A program made the position numbers and the translations under genes. The notes beneath the pieces were generated by a model. The model saw nothing but the letters and a program-made list of their open reading frames with translations. It had not been told where the DNA came from and did no database searches. From Rhodococcus xishaensis (GTDB taxonomy: Bacteria; Actinomycetota; Actinomycetes; Mycobacteriales; Mycobacteriaceae), in contig NZ_RKLO01000005.1 of assembly GCF_004011825.1 (NCBI RefSeq), forward strand, positions 62,001-126,000: a stretch of 64,000 nt of DNA, given 5' to 3'. Shown piece after piece: positions 17,478-28,454 of the stretch. Positions within the stretch are counted from its first letter, which is position 1, and each line of letters starts with the position of its first letter.

Positions 17478-17557
17478 CTCGTCTCCATTCGTCGTACCAC
17501 CCAAATCGGGCGGGTGTCGTCGAGGGTAGTCGCGGCGCCAAGCCACGGAAACAGGAG

Positions 17558-17593
17558 AAGGCCCCACCCCCGAAGAGAAAGGGGTGGGGCCTT
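17558..17593. terminator. rpoBC operon terminator
   Basis: 13-bp stem AAGGCCCCACCCC with its complement and a 10-nt loop, about 62 bp past the rpoC stop. The flanking AAAGG/CCTTCTCC gives a weak pyrimidine tail on the minus strand. Confidence 0.85.
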
Positions 17594-17654
17594 TGCCTGC
17601 GGCGTGAAGTCGACGAGTCCCGGGACTCGTCAACGACCCACGCGAGCCGAACGA

Positions 17655-20600
17655 CTACCGGTAGTCGTTGCTGAACCCGTAGTCGTCGAGCGGAACCGCA
17701 GCACCGGTGCCCTGGCCGAAGCCGTCCGGCGTGTAGTACTGGTCCTCGTAGGACGGCACCGCGTACGCGGCAGCCCGCGCTTCCTCGGTGGGCTGAACCT
17801 GGATGTTGCGGTACCGGTTGATGCCGGTACCCGCCGGGATCAGCTTTCCGATGATCACGTTCTCCTTGAGACCGACCAGCTTGTCCGAGCGGCAGTTGAT
17901 CGCCGCATCGGTCAGCACGCGGGTGGTCTCCTGGAACGACGCGGCCGACAGCCACGAGTCCGTCGCGAGCGACGCCTTCGTGATGCCCATCAGCACAGGA
18001 CGGCCGGCCGCAGGCTCACCGCCCTCGGATACGACGCGCCGGTTCGCGGCCTCGAACTCGCTGCGTTCGACCAGCGAACCGGGCAGGAACTCCGTCGAGC
18101 CCGAATCGATGATCGTCACGCGGCGCAGCATTTGGCGCACGATGACCTCGATGTGCTTGTCGTGGATCGACACACCCTGGCTCCGGTACACCTCCTGGAC
18201 CTCGTTGACGAGGTGGATCTGCACCTGACGCGAGCCCATCACACGCAGCACCTCGTGTGGGTCTGCAGCGCCTTCCATGAGCTGCTGACCAACCTCGACG
18301 TGGTCGCCATCCGCCAGCAGACGCTCGGTGCCGTCCTCGTGCTGGAACACGCGCAGACGCTGACGCTTCGAGAGCTTGTCGTAGACAATCTCTTCGCCAC
18401 CGTCATCCGGGATGATGGTGATCTTGTAGAAGCGTTCGCCATCCTCGAGCTGCACCCGGCCGGACACATCCGCGATGGGCGCCTTGCCCTTCGGGACGCG
18501 AGCCTCGAACAGCTCCTGGACACGCGGCAGACCGCCGGTGATGTCGGCCGCACCGGCCGCACCGCCCTGGTGGAACGTGCGCATGGTCAACTGGGTGCCG
18601 GGCTCGCCGATCGACTGCGCGGCGACGATACCGACCGCCTCACCGATGTCGACGAGCTTGCCGGTCGCCATCGAGCGGCCGTAGCAGGTGGCACACACAC
18701 CGGTCGCGGTGGTGCAGGTGAGGACCGAGCGGACCTTGACCTCCGTGACCCCCGCCTCGAGAAGCGCGTCGATGGCCGGATCGCCCAGGTCGTGACCACG
18801 CTCGACGATGACGTTGCCCTTCTCGTCGACCGCGTCCGCGGCGAGAGTGCGAGCGTACGTCGAGGTCTCGACATGCGCGTCACGGATGATCGTGCCGTCG
18901 GCCTGCTTCTCCGCGATGTGCGTGACGATGCCGCGCTCGGTGCCACAGTCGACCTCGCGGACGATGACGTCCTGTGAGACGTCCACCAGACGACGGGTCA
19001 GGTAACCCGAGTCGGCGGTGCGCAGCGCGGTATCGGCCAGGCCCTTGCGAGCGCCGTGGGTGTTGATGAAGTACTCGAGAACGGTCAGGCCCTCCTTGAA
19101 GGAGGACTTGATCGGACGCGGGATGAACTCACCCTTCGGGTTCGTCACCAAGCCCTTCATGCCGGCGAGCGAGCGAACCTGCGTCATGTTGCCCGCCGCG
19201 CCCGACTTCACGATCATCGGGATCGGGTTGTCGTCGGGGAAGTGGGCCTCCATGACCTTGCCGACCTCGTCGGTGGCCTCCGACCAAATCTTGACCAGAG
19301 CGGCGTTGCGCTCGTCGTGGTTGAGGGCACCGCGCTGGTACTTCTTCTCGATCTGGTCGGCGTCCGCCTCGTACTTCTCCATGATCTGCGACTTCTCCGG
19401 CGGCACCAGGACGTCGGAGACCGAAACCGTCACGCCGGATCGAGTGGCCCAGTAGAAGCCGGCATCCTTCAGCTTGTCGACGGTCTGCGCGACCACGATC
19501 ATCGGGTAGCGCTCGGCGAGGTCGTTGATGATCGCCGCCTGACGCTTCTTCGGCATCAGCTCGTTGACGAACGGGTAGTCCGCCGGGAGCAGATCGTTGA
19601 ACATCACGCGACCGAGCGTGGTCTTGCTGGTCCAGCCTTCGCCGTAGTTCCAGCCCTCGGGGAACAGTTCGGACTCGACATCGCGCGGCGGGCGCTGACG
19701 GGTCAGACGGACCTTGATCTTCGCCTGTACCGACAGCACGCCGAGGTCGACGGCCATCTGGGCCTCCGCCGGCGACGAGTACACACCCTGCTCCGCCTGA
19801 TCGGCCGTGCCCGGCTGGTACTCGCCCAGCGCGCCGTCGACCTGGCGGGTCAGGTGGAACAGACCCGTCACCATGTCCAGACGCGGCATGGCGAGCGGCC
19901 GGCCCGACGCCGGCGACAAGATGTTGTTCGACGACAGCATCAGGATGCGCGCCTCGGCCTGCGCCTCCGCCGACAGCGGCAGGTGCACGGCCATCTGGTC
20001 ACCGTCGAAGTCGGCGTTGAAGGCCTCACACACGAGCGGGTGCAGCTGGATGGCCTTGCCCTCGACGAGTTGCGGCTCGAACGCCTGGATGCCGAGGCGG
20101 TGCAGCGTGGGAGCGCGGTTGAGCAGCACGGGGTGCTCGTTGATGACCTCTTCGAGGACGTCCCACACCTGCGGGCGCTGACGCTCGACCATCCGCTTGG
20201 CGGACTTGATGTTCTGCGCGTGGTTCAGGTCGACCAGGCGCTTCATGACGAACGGCTTGAACAGCTCGAGCGCCATCAGCTTCGGCAGGCCGCACTGGTG
20301 GAGCTTCAGCTGCGGGCCGACGACGATGACGGAGCGGCCGGAGTAGTCGACGCGCTTACCGAGCAGGTTCTGCCGGAACCGGCCCTGCTTGCCCTTGAGC
20401 AGGTCGGACAGCGACTTCAGCGGGCGGTTGCCGGGACCGGTCACCGGCCGGCCGCGACGACCGTTGTCGAACAGCGCGTCCACGGACTCCTGCAGCATCC
20501 GCTTCTCGTTGTTGACGATGATCTCGGGAGCGCCGAGGTCGATCAGTCGCTTGAGGCGATTGTTGCGGTTGATGACGCGGCGGTACAGGTCGTTCAGGTC

Positions 20601-21614
20601 GGACGTGGCGAACCTGCCGCCGTCGAGCTGAACCATCGGCCGCAACTCCGGCGGGATCACCGGGACGGCGTCGAGCACCATGCCCATCGGCGAGTTGCCC
20701 GACTGCTGGAAAGCAGCGATCACCTTCAGGCGCTTGAGGGCGCGCAGCTTCTTCTGCCCCTTGCCGCTGCGGATGGCCTCGCGCAGCGCATCGGCCTCGG
20801 CGTCGATGTCGAAGTTCTCGATGAGCTTCTGGATCGACTCGGCGCCCATCGCCCCGGTGAAGTACTCGCCGTAGCGGTCGACCAGTTCGCGGTACAGCGA
20901 CTCATCGACGATGAGCTGCTTGATGCTCAGCTTGGTGAACGTGTTCCAGATCTCCTCAAGTCGGTCCAGCTCTCGCTGAGCCCGGTCGCGGATCTGACGC
21001 ATCTCGCGCTCGCCGCCGTCCTTGACCTTCCGGCGGACGTCGGACTTCGCGCCCTCGGCCTCGAGCTCGGCAATGTCGGCTTCCAGCTTCTGGGCGCGGG
21101 CCTCGAGGTCCGCGTCACGCTGGTCGGCGACGGTCTTCTTCTCGACCTCCATCTCCGCCTCGAGCGTCGTGAGCTCGTTGTGGCGCAGTTCATCGTCGAC
21201 ACCGACGATCACGTAGGCCGCGAAATAGATGATCTTCTCGAGGTCCTTGGGAGCCAGGTCCAGCAGGTAGCCGAGCCGGCTCGGTACGCCCTTGAAGTAC
21301 CAGATGTGGGTGACCGGGGCCGCGAGCTCGATGTGACCCATGCGCTCACGACGAACCTTCGCGCGCGTCACCTCGACGCCGCAGCGTTCGCAGATGATGC
21401 CCTTGAACCGGACACGCTTGTACTTGCCGCAGTAGCACTCCCAGTCCCGGGTGGGGCCGAAGATCTTCTCGCAGAAGAGGCCGTCCTTCTCGGGCTTGAG
21501 GGTGCGGTAGTTGATGGTCTCCGGCTTCTTGACCTCGCCGTAGGACCAGTTGCGGATGTCCTCGGCGGTCGCGAGACCGATGCGGAGTTCATCGAAGAAG
21601 TTGACGTCGAGCAC
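17655..21614 (-). CDS. rpoC: DNA-directed RNA polymerase subunit beta'
   Basis: 1319 aa, normal length for actinobacteria. The N-terminal zinc ribbon ligands are Cys60, Cys62, Cys75 and Cys78; the catalytic [12 protein letters not shown] with its three magnesium-binding Asp residues is near residue 535; the second zinc site ([11 protein letters not shown]) is near 968; and the trigger-loop region contains [20 protein letters not shown] start at 21614. Lies 132 bp after rpoB and is cotranscribed with it; the gap holds an imperfect hairpin (21701-21734) with no T-run. Nothing unusual in the core motifs. Confidence 0.98.
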   Translation of the reverse strand: MLDVNFFDELRIGLATAEDIRNWSYGEVKKPETINYRTLKPEKDGLFCEKIFGPTRDWECYCGKYKRVRFKGIICERCGVEVTRAKVRRERMGHIELAAPVTHIWYFKGVPSRLGYLLDLAPKDLEKIIYFAAYVIVGVDDELRHNELTTLEAEMEVEKKTVADQRDADLEARAQKLEADIAELEAEGAKSDVRRKVKDGGEREMRQIRDRAQRELDRLEEIWNTFTKLSIKQLIVDESLYRELVDRYGEYFTGAMGAESIQKLIENFDIDAEADALREAIRSGKGQKKLRALKRLKVIAAFQQSGNSPMGMVLDAVPVIPPELRPMVQLDGGRFATSDLNDLYRRVINRNNRLKRLIDLGAPEIIVNNEKRMLQESVDALFDNGRRGRPVTGPGNRPLKSLSDLLKGKQGRFRQNLLGKRVDYSGRSVIVVGPQLKLHQCGLPKLMALELFKPFVMKRLVDLNHAQNIKSAKRMVERQRPQVWDVLEEVINEHPVLLNRAPTLHRLGIQAFEPQLVEGKAIQLHPLVCEAFNADFDGDQMAVHLPLSAEAQAEARILMLSSNNILSPASGRPLAMPRLDMVTGLFHLTRQVDGALGEYQPGTADQAEQGVYSSPAEAQMAVDLGVLSVQAKIKVRLTRQRPPRDVESELFPEGWNYGEGWTSKTTLGRVMFNDLLPADYPFVNELMPKKRQAAIINDLAERYPMIVVAQTVDKLKDAGFYWATRSGVTVSVSDVLVPPEKSQIMEKYEADADQIEKKYQRGALNHDERNAALVKIWSEATDEVGKVMEAHFPDDNPIPMIVKSGAAGNMTQVRSLAGMKGLVTNPKGEFIPRPIKSSFKEGLTVLEYFINTHGARKGLADTALRTADSGYLTRRLVDVSQDVIVREVDCGTERGIVTHIAEKQADGTIIRDAHVETSTYARTLAADAVDEKGNVIVERGHDLGDPAIDALLEAGVTEVKVRSVLTCTTATGVCATCYGRSMATGKLVDIGEAVGIVAAQSIGEPGTQLTMRTFHQGGAAGAADITGGLPRVQELFEARVPKGKAPIADVSGRVQLEDGERFYKITIIPDDGGEEIVYDKLSKRQRLRVFQHEDGTERLLADGDHVEVGQQLMEGAADPHEVLRVMGSRQVQIHLVNEVQEVYRSQGVSIHDKHIEVIVRQMLRRVTIIDSGSTEFLPGSLVERSEFEAANRRVVSEGGEPAAGRPVLMGITKASLATDSWLSAASFQETTRVLTDAAINCRSDKLVGLKENVIIGKLIPAGTGINRYRNIQVQPTEEARAAAYAVPSYEDQYYTPDGFGQGTGAAVPLDDYGFSNDYR

Positions 21615-21746
21615 GTAACTTCCTTTCCCCAGAGGGATTGCGGATCAGCGGTGGAGGTCCGCTTTTCCTGACTGCCAATTCAAATGTGCTCTAGCGCCCC
21701 CGGGCCGTGTGCGCCGTGCTTTCCACACGACCCGAGGACCGGAAAC

Positions 21747-24700
21747 CTAGTTGGCGAGGTCGTCCACGGTCGCGGCCTCGTTCCGGGACAAATTGATGCC
21801 CAGGTTCGCGGCGGCACGCTCGAGGTCCTCGTCATCGCCGTCGGCCATCGCGATGGCGGCGCCGTCCGAGGACAACACCTCCACGTTGAGGCACAACGAC
21901 TGGAGCTCTTTGAGGAGCACCTTGAAGGACTCGGGGATGCCCGGCTCGGGGATGTTCTCGCCCTTGACGATGGCCTCGTACACCTTCACGCGGCCGACGA
22001 CGTCGTCGGACTTGATGGTGAGCAGTTCCTGCAGGGTGTAGGCGGCGCCGTACGCCTGCATCGCCCAGCACTCCATCTCACCGAAGCGCTGGCCACCGAA
22101 CTGGGCCTTACCGCCGAGCGGCTGCTGGGTGATCATCGAGTACGGGCCGGTCGAACGCGCGTGGATCTTGTCGTCGACCAGGTGATGCAGCTTGATGATG
22201 TACATGTAGCCGACCGACACCGGGTACGGGAACGGCTCGCCGGAGCGACCGTCGAACAGTGTCGCCTTCCCGTCCGTACCCACCATCCGCTCGCCGTCGC
22301 GGTTCGGCAGCGTCGAGCTGAGAAGGCCGTTGAGCTCGTCCTCCTTCGCTCCGTCGAACACCGGGGTCGCGATGTTCGACTCGGCCGGCGCGGACAGCAT
22401 CTCCTCGGGCAGGCTCTGCGCCCAGTCCGGACGCGAACCGTCACCTGCGATCTGCACATTCCAGCCGGACTTGCCGATCCAGCCGAGGTGTGTCTCGAGC
22501 ACCTGGCCGATGTTCATACGACGCGGGACACCGTGGGTGTTCAGGATGATGTCGATCGGGGTGCCGTCGGGCAGGAACGGCATGTCCTCCTGCGGGAGGA
22601 TCTTGCCGATGACGCCCTTGTTGCCGTGGCGGCCGGCGAGCTTGTCGCCGTCCTGGATCTTGCGCTTCTGGGCAACGTAGACGCGGACCAGCTCGTTGAC
22701 GCCGGGAGGCAGATCGTCGTCGTCCTCGCGCGAGAACACGCGGATGCCGATGACCTTGCCGGACTCACCGTGGGGCACCTTCAGGGAGGTGTCGCGAACC
22801 TCGCGGGCCTTCTCACCGAAGATCGCACGCAGCAGGCGCTCCTCCGGGGTCAGCTCGGTCTCGCCCTTCGGCGTGACCTTGCCGACCAGGATGTCGCCGT
22901 CGCGAACCTCGGCACCGATGCGGACGATGCCACGCTCGTCGAGGTCGGCGAGGACCTCGTCGGAGACGTTCGGGATGTCCCGGGTGATCTCCTCGGCACC
23001 GAGCTTGGTGTCGCGGGCGTCGATCTCGTGCTCTTCGATGTGGATCGAGGTGAGGACGTCCTCCTCCACGAGGCGCTGCGACAGGATGATCGCGTCCTCG
23101 TAGTTGTGGCCCTCCCACGGCATGATCGCCACGAGCAGGTTCTTACCCAGCGCCATCTCGCCGTTGGCGGTGCAGGGGCCGTCGGCCAGCACCTGACCGA
23201 ATTCGACACGGTCCCCCTCGTCCACGATCGGACGCTGGTTCGCGCACGTGCCCTGGTTGGAGCGGGCGAACTTGCGCAGGCGATACGTCTTGCGGGTGCC
23301 GTCATCGGCCATCACGGTGACGTAGTCCGAGGAGACCTCCTCGACCACGCCGCCCTTCTCGCTGACGATGACGTCGCCGGCGTCTACCGCGGCCCGCAGC
23401 TCCATGCCGGTACCGACAAGCGGGGCCTCGCTGCGCACCAGCGGCACCGCCTGACGCTGCATGTTCGCACCCATCAGGGCACGGTTGGCGTCGTCGTGCT
23501 CGAGGAACGGGATCATCGCGGTCGCGACCGAGACCATCTGACGCGGCGAGACGTCCATGTAGTCGACGTCGGAGGACGAGACGAACTCGACCTCGCCGCC
23601 CTTACGGCGGACCAGGACGCGGGCCTCGACGAACTGACCATTGGAGTCGACCGGCGAGTTGGCCTGTGCCACGACGTGGCGGTCCTCCTCGTCCGCGGTC
23701 AGGTAGTCGACCTGGTCGGTGACTCGGCCTGCCTCGACCTTGCGGTACGGCGTCTCGATGAAGCCGAAGGGGTTGACCCGCGCATACACCGACAGCGACC
23801 CGATCAGGCCGATGTTCGGGCCTTCCGGGGTCTCGATCGGGCACATGCGCCCGTAGTGCGACGGGTGGACGTCTCGGACCTCGAGGCCGGCACGCTCACG
23901 TGACAGACCACCCGGGCCCAGCGCCGACAGGCGGCGCTTGTGGGTCAGACCCGACAGCGGGTTGTTCTGGTCCATGAACTGCGACAGCTGGGAGGTTCCG
24001 AAGAACTCCTTGATCGCGGCGACGACGGGCCGAATGTTGATCAGGGTCTGCGGCGTGATCGCCTCGACGTCCTGCGTGGTCATACGCTCGCGGACGACGC
24101 GCTCCATGCGGGACAGGCCCACGCGGATCTGGTTCTGAATGAGCTCGCCCACGGTGCGCAGCCGACGGTTGCCGAAGTGGTCGATGTCGTCGACCTCGAC
24201 CAGAACCTCGGTGCCGCCCGGCGCGGTCATCACCGGGTCACCAGCGTGCAGATGCACGAGGTACTCGATCGTCGCCACGATGTCTTCCTCGGTGAGCACC
24301 GACGCCTCGACGGGCGCACCGGCGTTCAGACCCAGCTTCTTGTTGAGCTTGTAGCGGCCCACGCGCGCGAGGTCGTAGCGCTTGTCCTTGAAGAACAGGT
24401 TCTCCAACAGCGTCTGCGCGCTCTCCTTCGTCGGCGGCTCGCCCGGACGCAGCTTGCGGTAGATGTCGAGCAGCGCCTCGTCGGTGCCCGCAGTGTTGTC
24501 CTTCTCGAGGGTCGACATCATGATCTCGGAGAAGCCGAAGCGCTTGGTGATCTGCTCGGTGGTCCACCCCAGGGCCTTGAGTAGCACGGTCACCGGCTGA
24601 CGACGCTTGCGGTCGATGCGCACGCCGACGGTGTCGCGCTTGTCGACGTCGAACTCGAGCCACGCGCCACGACCCGGGATGACCTTGACACTGTGCAGGG

Positions 24701-25253
24701 TCTTCTCGGTGCTCTTGTCGATGGTCTCGTCGAAGTAGACGCCCGGCGAACGGACCAGCTGCGATACCACGACGCGCTCGGTGCCGTTGATGATGAACGT
24801 GCCCTTGTCGGTCATCATCGGGAAGTCGCCCATGAACACCGTCTGGCTCTTGATCTCACCGGTGTTGTTGTTGATGAACTCAGCGGTGACGAACAACGGC
24901 GCCGCGTAGGTCATGTCCTTTTCTTTGCACTCGTCGACCGGGGCCTTGACCTCGTCGAAGCGCGGGTCCGAGAAGGACAGGGACATAGACCCCGAGAAGT
25001 CCTCGATGGGCGAGAGCTCAGCCAGGATCTCTTCGAGACCCCCCATGATCGCTCCGTCGCCACGCGCGGCCGCACGCTCACGCCAAGCCTGCGCGCCGAT
25101 CAACCATTCGAATGAATCAGTCTGTAGGTCGAGGAGCCCTGGCACCTCGAGGGGCTCACGAATCTTCGCGAACGAGATCCTCTTGGGGGCTCCGGGGATT
25201 CCGGCAACTGCCTTGGTCTGGCTAGAGACTGCCAAGATGCGTCCTTCCAGCAC
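21747..25253 (-). CDS. rpoB: DNA-directed RNA polymerase subunit beta
   Basis: 1168 aa, GTG start ([11 protein letters not shown], like the mycobacterial N-terminus). The rifampicin-binding region lies at about 23915-24007 and reads [20 protein letters not shown] then [11 protein letters not shown], with the positions equivalent to E. coli Asp516, His526 and Ser531 all wild type. The C-terminal clamp motif [17 protein letters not shown] is intact. Single copy in this window; no duplicate rpoB as found in some Nocardia and Nonomuraea. Confidence 0.98.
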   Translation of the reverse strand: MLEGRILAVSSQTKAVAGIPGAPKRISFAKIREPLEVPGLLDLQTDSFEWLIGAQAWRERAAARGDGAIMGGLEEILAELSPIEDFSGSMSLSFSDPRFDEVKAPVDECKEKDMTYAAPLFVTAEFINNNTGEIKSQTVFMGDFPMMTDKGTFIINGTERVVVSQLVRSPGVYFDETIDKSTEKTLHSVKVIPGRGAWLEFDVDKRDTVGVRIDRKRRQPVTVLLKALGWTTEQITKRFGFSEIMMSTLEKDNTAGTDEALLDIYRKLRPGEPPTKESAQTLLENLFFKDKRYDLARVGRYKLNKKLGLNAGAPVEASVLTEEDIVATIEYLVHLHAGDPVMTAPGGTEVLVEVDDIDHFGNRRLRTVGELIQNQIRVGLSRMERVVRERMTTQDVEAITPQTLINIRPVVAAIKEFFGTSQLSQFMDQNNPLSGLTHKRRLSALGPGGLSRERAGLEVRDVHPSHYGRMCPIETPEGPNIGLIGSLSVYARVNPFGFIETPYRKVEAGRVTDQVDYLTADEEDRHVVAQANSPVDSNGQFVEARVLVRRKGGEVEFVSSSDVDYMDVSPRQMVSVATAMIPFLEHDDANRALMGANMQRQAVPLVRSEAPLVGTGMELRAAVDAGDVIVSEKGGVVEEVSSDYVTVMADDGTRKTYRLRKFARSNQGTCANQRPIVDEGDRVEFGQVLADGPCTANGEMALGKNLLVAIMPWEGHNYEDAIILSQRLVEEDVLTSIHIEEHEIDARDTKLGAEEITRDIPNVSDEVLADLDERGIVRIGAEVRDGDILVGKVTPKGETELTPEERLLRAIFGEKAREVRDTSLKVPHGESGKVIGIRVFSREDDDDLPPGVNELVRVYVAQKRKIQDGDKLAGRHGNKGVIGKILPQEDMPFLPDGTPIDIILNTHGVPRRMNIGQVLETHLGWIGKSGWNVQIAGDGSRPDWAQSLPEEMLSAPAESNIATPVFDGAKEDELNGLLSSTLPNRDGERMVGTDGKATLFDGRSGEPFPYPVSVGYMYIIKLHHLVDDKIHARSTGPYSMITQQPLGGKAQFGGQRFGEMECWAMQAYGAAYTLQELLTIKSDDVVGRVKVYEAIVKGENIPEPGIPESFKVLLKELQSLCLNVEVLSSDGAAIAMADGDDEDLERAAANLGINLSRNEAATVDDLAN

Positions 25254-25648
25254 CTCACGCGGGTCGCTACTGCTGGTGCGACCGCCGCTGTATCTGCTTC
25301 TTCATGTGGGGCGAATTCGCTGGTCACAACCCGAACGAAACCTCGCCACAGAAGCAGGAAGCGGATCACTTCGCCGCAGTGAGGTCAAGAGGTGGACAGG
25401 AGGCAGCCAGCGCAACGTCCAAACATACACCCAGACTCAGTCGATGTCGAGTAGGGCACAGAAAAGACACTTCGCGTGGGTGCCGCGCGGAGGCTGCCGC
25501 GTTAATGTTCACGCATAGAGTGACGCGTGATGATCGCCGCGTCAAGCCCGGTCCCGATGTTCCGACCGGAAGGGATGTCGGAAACACCAGGAAGATCTCG
25601 AACCATTCGCCGGTCGACGGGGTGCTGGCCGATCTGCCGAACGCCCGA
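25254..25648. other. Intergenic region upstream of rpoB
   Basis: 395 bp with no gene I can support. It holds the rpoB promoter and an untranslated leader of about 160 nt, and the 3' end of the mce operon transcript. Short open frames on both strands look like chance. I see no clear terminator after the Mce-associated gene, so read-through from mce into rpoBC cannot be excluded. Confidence 0.6.
25422..25450 (-). promoter_or_regulatory. Predicted rpoB promoter
   Basis: On the minus strand: TCGACA, a 17-bp spacer and TATGTT, five of six and four of six matches to the housekeeping sigma consensus with ideal spacing. Transcription would begin near 25415, giving an rpoB leader of about 160 nt. Prediction only. 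Confidence 0.5.
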
Positions 25649-26512
25649 CTACTGATCCGCGATATCAGACAATAACCACACACCACCCACTTTTTCCATC
25701 TGAACGATCAGCGGGCCCGACGCGCTGTCCTGCGCGACGCCGTTCGCCTCGGCGCTGACGATCATGTTCACGATCAATTCGGCGCGGTCGCCGTCGAGGA
25801 CCTTGACGCCGACGTCGGTCAGCTGCACGGCCGTGCTCGTCCCGGACTGCTTGACCGCCGATACCGTCGGATCGACGGTCATGTCGAACTCGGCGCGCAT
25901 CCCTTCGGTCAGCACACTCCTTGCCCGGTCCGGGTATTGATCGATGTTGTCGGGGGCATACGCGTAGAGGGTGTTCAGCGCGGACCGGGTCGCCTCGGCA
26001 ACCTCGGACGTGGCCGCGATGTCGACGTACGCGGTGTTGCTCACCTGCGTGCCCGGCCGCCACATCGCAACGGCCGCGATCGCAGCCATCACCACCGTGG
26101 CAGCACCGAGCACGGCGACACGTCGCCAGCTGAGCCGACCAGGAGGCGCCGCCGGGGCGAGTTCAGCTGCCGTCTCGAGAGTCCCGTCGGCTGCCGTCTC
26201 GGGAGGCTCGTCAGCTGCGGTCTCGGGAGACTCCTCGGCTGCCGCAGCCTTGGCCGTTTCCGGGGCTGCCGCCGTAGCGGCTTTGCCAGCCTTCGGTGAG
26301 TCCACCTCGCCCGCGGCCGGAGCCTTCCGCGCAGAAGCCGGGAGCCCCTCGACAGCAGGCGTCGCGGCAACGACTGGGGGGTCGGCCGGGACGTCAGGCG
26401 TGGCCTCGGAAGTGGCCGAGTTGGTTTCGGATGTCGGACGAACCGAACTGCCGGCAATCTTCCGCCGCCGCGAGGACGTGATGGACCCGGGCTTACGGCG
26501 AATCGGGGGCAC
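25649..26512 (-). CDS. Mce-associated membrane protein
   Basis: 287 aa from a GTG start. A basic N-terminus is followed by a long Ala/Glu/Pro-rich low-complexity cytoplasmic region (about residues 25-135), then one membrane helix (VAVLGAATVVMAAIAAVAMW), then an extracytoplasmic domain with VDIAATSEVAEATRSALNTL and YAPDNIDQYPDRARSVLTEG. This topology is that of the Mas proteins encoded after mceF; they are thought to stabilise the Mce complex. It starts 26 bp after the other Mas gene and ends the operon. Confidence 0.8.
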   Translation of the reverse strand: MPPIRRKPGSITSSRRRKIAGSSVRPTSETNSATSEATPDVPADPPVVAATPAVEGLPASARKAPAAGEVDSPKAGKAATAAAPETAKAAAAEESPETAADEPPETAADGTLETAAELAPAAPPGRLSWRRVAVLGAATVVMAAIAAVAMWRPGTQVSNTAYVDIAATSEVAEATRSALNTLYAYAPDNIDQYPDRARSVLTEGMRAEFDMTVDPTVSAVKQSGTSTAVQLTDVGVKVLDGDRAELIVNMIVSAEANGVAQDSASGPLIVQMEKVGGVWLLSDIADQ

Positions 26513-26538
26513 TGCAAATACTCCTTCGGATCTCGGCG

Positions 26539-27165
26539 CTACCGGCCGCCGGCATCGGGCATCGGTTGGTCCGATCCGGCACCCGGATCCGCCTGTTGCG
26601 CCGCAGTCTGGTCGAGAAGCCCGACGTTGCCGAGGTTCACCGACTTCGAGGCCCGCCAGACCCCGTCGTCGCCCTCGTCCATGGTCAATCTCATCGTCAC
26701 CCGCACCTTGCGTGAAGACTCGTCGGGCCACGTCGTGGTGGTGGCGAGCACGACCAGCGCGTCCGCCGTGCCGTCGTCGGTGTTGAGGGTCGTCAGCGCC
26801 GCGCCGAGCACCTCCGCCTTACTACGCGCGCCGGTCTGCGTCGTCTGCTCCGTGAGCTGGTCCCGGGTCGCGTTCAGGTCATCGACCAAGTCGCCGGTGA
26901 TCGAGGACTCGATGTTCTCGAACGATTGGTCCAGGTTCGATGCGTCGAACGAGTTGAGGTTGATGGCGGCCTGACGAGCGTCGGACAGCGCCGATTCACG
27001 GGCATCGGCTTTCGGCTTCTCGACGAAGGCGGCCCCGAACCAGCCGGGGACGAAGGCCATCGCCGCGCCCGCTGCGCCGGCGAGGAGGACGATCACCGCA
27101 GTAGTGGCCGCGACCAGGGCTTTCGTATTCTTGGTGGTGCTGCGATTGGTCGTGGTGTCCGTCAC
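26539..27165 (-). CDS. Mce-associated membrane protein
   Basis: 208 aa, GTG start. One N-terminal membrane helix (VAATTAVIVLLAGAAGAAMAF) and an extracytoplasmic domain with ARESALSDARQAAINLNSF and ATTTTWPDESSRKVRVTMRL, the typical Mas/VirB8-like fold pattern. Located 38 bp after the last mce gene, within the same operon. Paralogue of the next gene but without its long cytoplasmic tail. Confidence 0.8.
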   Translation of the reverse strand: MTDTTTNRSTTKNTKALVAATTAVIVLLAGAAGAAMAFVPGWFGAAFVEKPKADARESALSDARQAAINLNSFDASNLDQSFENIESSITGDLVDDLNATRDQLTEQTTQTGARSKAEVLGAALTTLNTDDGTADALVVLATTTTWPDESSRKVRVTMRLTMDEGDDGVWRASKSVNLGNVGLLDQTAAQQADPGAGSDQPMPDAGGR

Positions 27166-27203
27166 ACGGCAACCCTACTTTCGGGTGGTTGAGCTTCCGC
27201 ACG

Positions 27204-28454
27204 CTACCGGATCGGCACGACGCCCATGAGCGTCGCGACTTGGGTAGCGATCGGATTCAGATTGAGCTTGTCGGGGTCGGTCTTGGGCTTGCTGTCCCAC
27301 GGTTGCGGGGTCTGCGGGTCGGCGTAGACGATGCGCTCGGCGCTGCGCACGCCGGTGGGGTTGCCCTGCTCCACGGCACATCGCACGTTGGTGTTGAACG
27401 GGAAATCGTCAACGGTGTCGTCGAAGTTCGGATTCTGGGCCTTCATCTGCTCGAGGATTTCGTATGTGCCCTCGTAGCCCTGTGTGCACGGTACCGGGTT
27501 GTTCGTCTCGAACACGAGACCGAAGTGGATGGTGCCGTCGTTGGGCGCAACCGCGGACGCGGCCGAGGGTAGAGCAGGCAAGAACTGGAGCAGCGGCTGG
27601 AGCGTGATCGACCTCGGGCCGACTGTGGTGAGCGTCGTCGCCAAGTTCGTCAGGTCCGTGGTCAACGCTTCACCGCTGTCGTCGACCACCAGGCCGACCG
27701 TGTCCGACGCATCGGTGCCGGTGCCGATCAGCCTTCTGACATCCGGGTCGCTCGACTTCAGCTGCGCTGCCAATTGTTGTAGGCCACTGCTGAACTCGCG
27801 GATCGAACCGGACTGAGCGGCCTGGGTGTCGAAAACGGCCCGGCCGTCGCTGATGAGCGTCAGCGTCTGCGGCAAAGCCTCGTTCGCCGTGTCTGTGAAC
27901 CGGCTCAGCGAGTCTACGAGCACCTGCAGGTCCTCGCCCTTGCCGGAGAAGGCCTTGCCGAGCTCTACGACGGCCGTCTGCAGTGAATCGATCGGCACCG
28001 AGCGGGCCAACCGGTCGACGCTGCTGATCAGGTCCTCGACCGGGATCGGCGTGAACGTGTTCTTCTCGGAAATCTCCGACCCGTCGGTCAGGTACGGCCC
28101 CTCGTCGGTATCCGGTTGCAGGTCCACGTACTGCTCACCGATTGCGGACCGGTTCGCGACGACCGCTTTGGCCGACGCTGGAATCCGGGGCGCACCGTCG
28201 CTGATCATGAGCGCGACCGACACCCCGTCCTCGGTCAGCGTCAGGTCGCCGACACGCCCAACCGGCACACCCCGATAGGTCACCTCGGCGTTGGTGAAGA
28301 TGCCACCGGAGGTCGCGAACTGCGCATCCACCTGGTATTCGCCGAACCCGAGCAGGGTGTCGAGTCGCGCGTACTTGGCGCCGACGAAGCCGACACCGAG
28401 CACCGCGATGAGGACGAATGCCACCAACTGCCACCTGGCGAGCCGCGAGACCAT
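27204..28454 (-). CDS. mceF: MCE family protein, MceF type
   Basis: 416 aa. An N-terminal membrane anchor (LVAFVLIAVLGVGFVGA) is followed by the MCE domain (VDAQFATSGGIFTNAEVTYR and GVPVGRVGDLTLTEDG, about residues 38-115) and a helical tail rich in heptad-like repeats. Six such proteins form the periplasm-spanning lipid conduit. Starts at a TAATG overlap with mceE. Transported lipid unknown. Confidence 0.9.
   Translation of the reverse strand: MVSRLARWQLVAFVLIAVLGVGFVGAKYARLDTLLGFGEYQVDAQFATSGGIFTNAEVTYRGVPVGRVGDLTLTEDGVSVALMISDGAPRIPASAKAVVANRSAIGEQYVDLQPDTDEGPYLTDGSEISEKNTFTPIPVEDLISSVDRLARSVPIDSLQTAVVELGKAFSGKGEDLQVLVDSLSRFTDTANEALPQTLTLISDGRAVFDTQAAQSGSIREFSSGLQQLAAQLKSSDPDVRRLIGTGTDASDTVGLVVDDSGEALTTDLTNLATTLTTVGPRSITLQPLLQFLPALPSAASAVAPNDGTIHFGLVFETNNPVPCTQGYEGTYEILEQMKAQNPNFDDTVDDFPFNTNVRCAVEQGNPTGVRSAERIVYADPQTPQPWDSKPKTDPDKLNLNPIATQVATLMGVVPIR

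Noticed and set aside
21701-21734. Hairpin between rpoB and rpoC as a terminator
   Set aside because: One mismatch, no T-run, and it lies inside an operon that must be read through; at most a processing or pausing site.
19056-23903. Very long open frames on the plus strand opposite rpoC and rpoB
   Set aside because: They mirror the codon bias of rpoBC in a high-GC genome; their translations are Arg/Leu/Asp-rich, low-complexity and match no family.
25304-25675. Open frame of 123 codons upstream of rpoB on the plus strand
   Set aside because: No ribosome site, unusual amino-acid composition, and it covers the predicted rpoB promoter.
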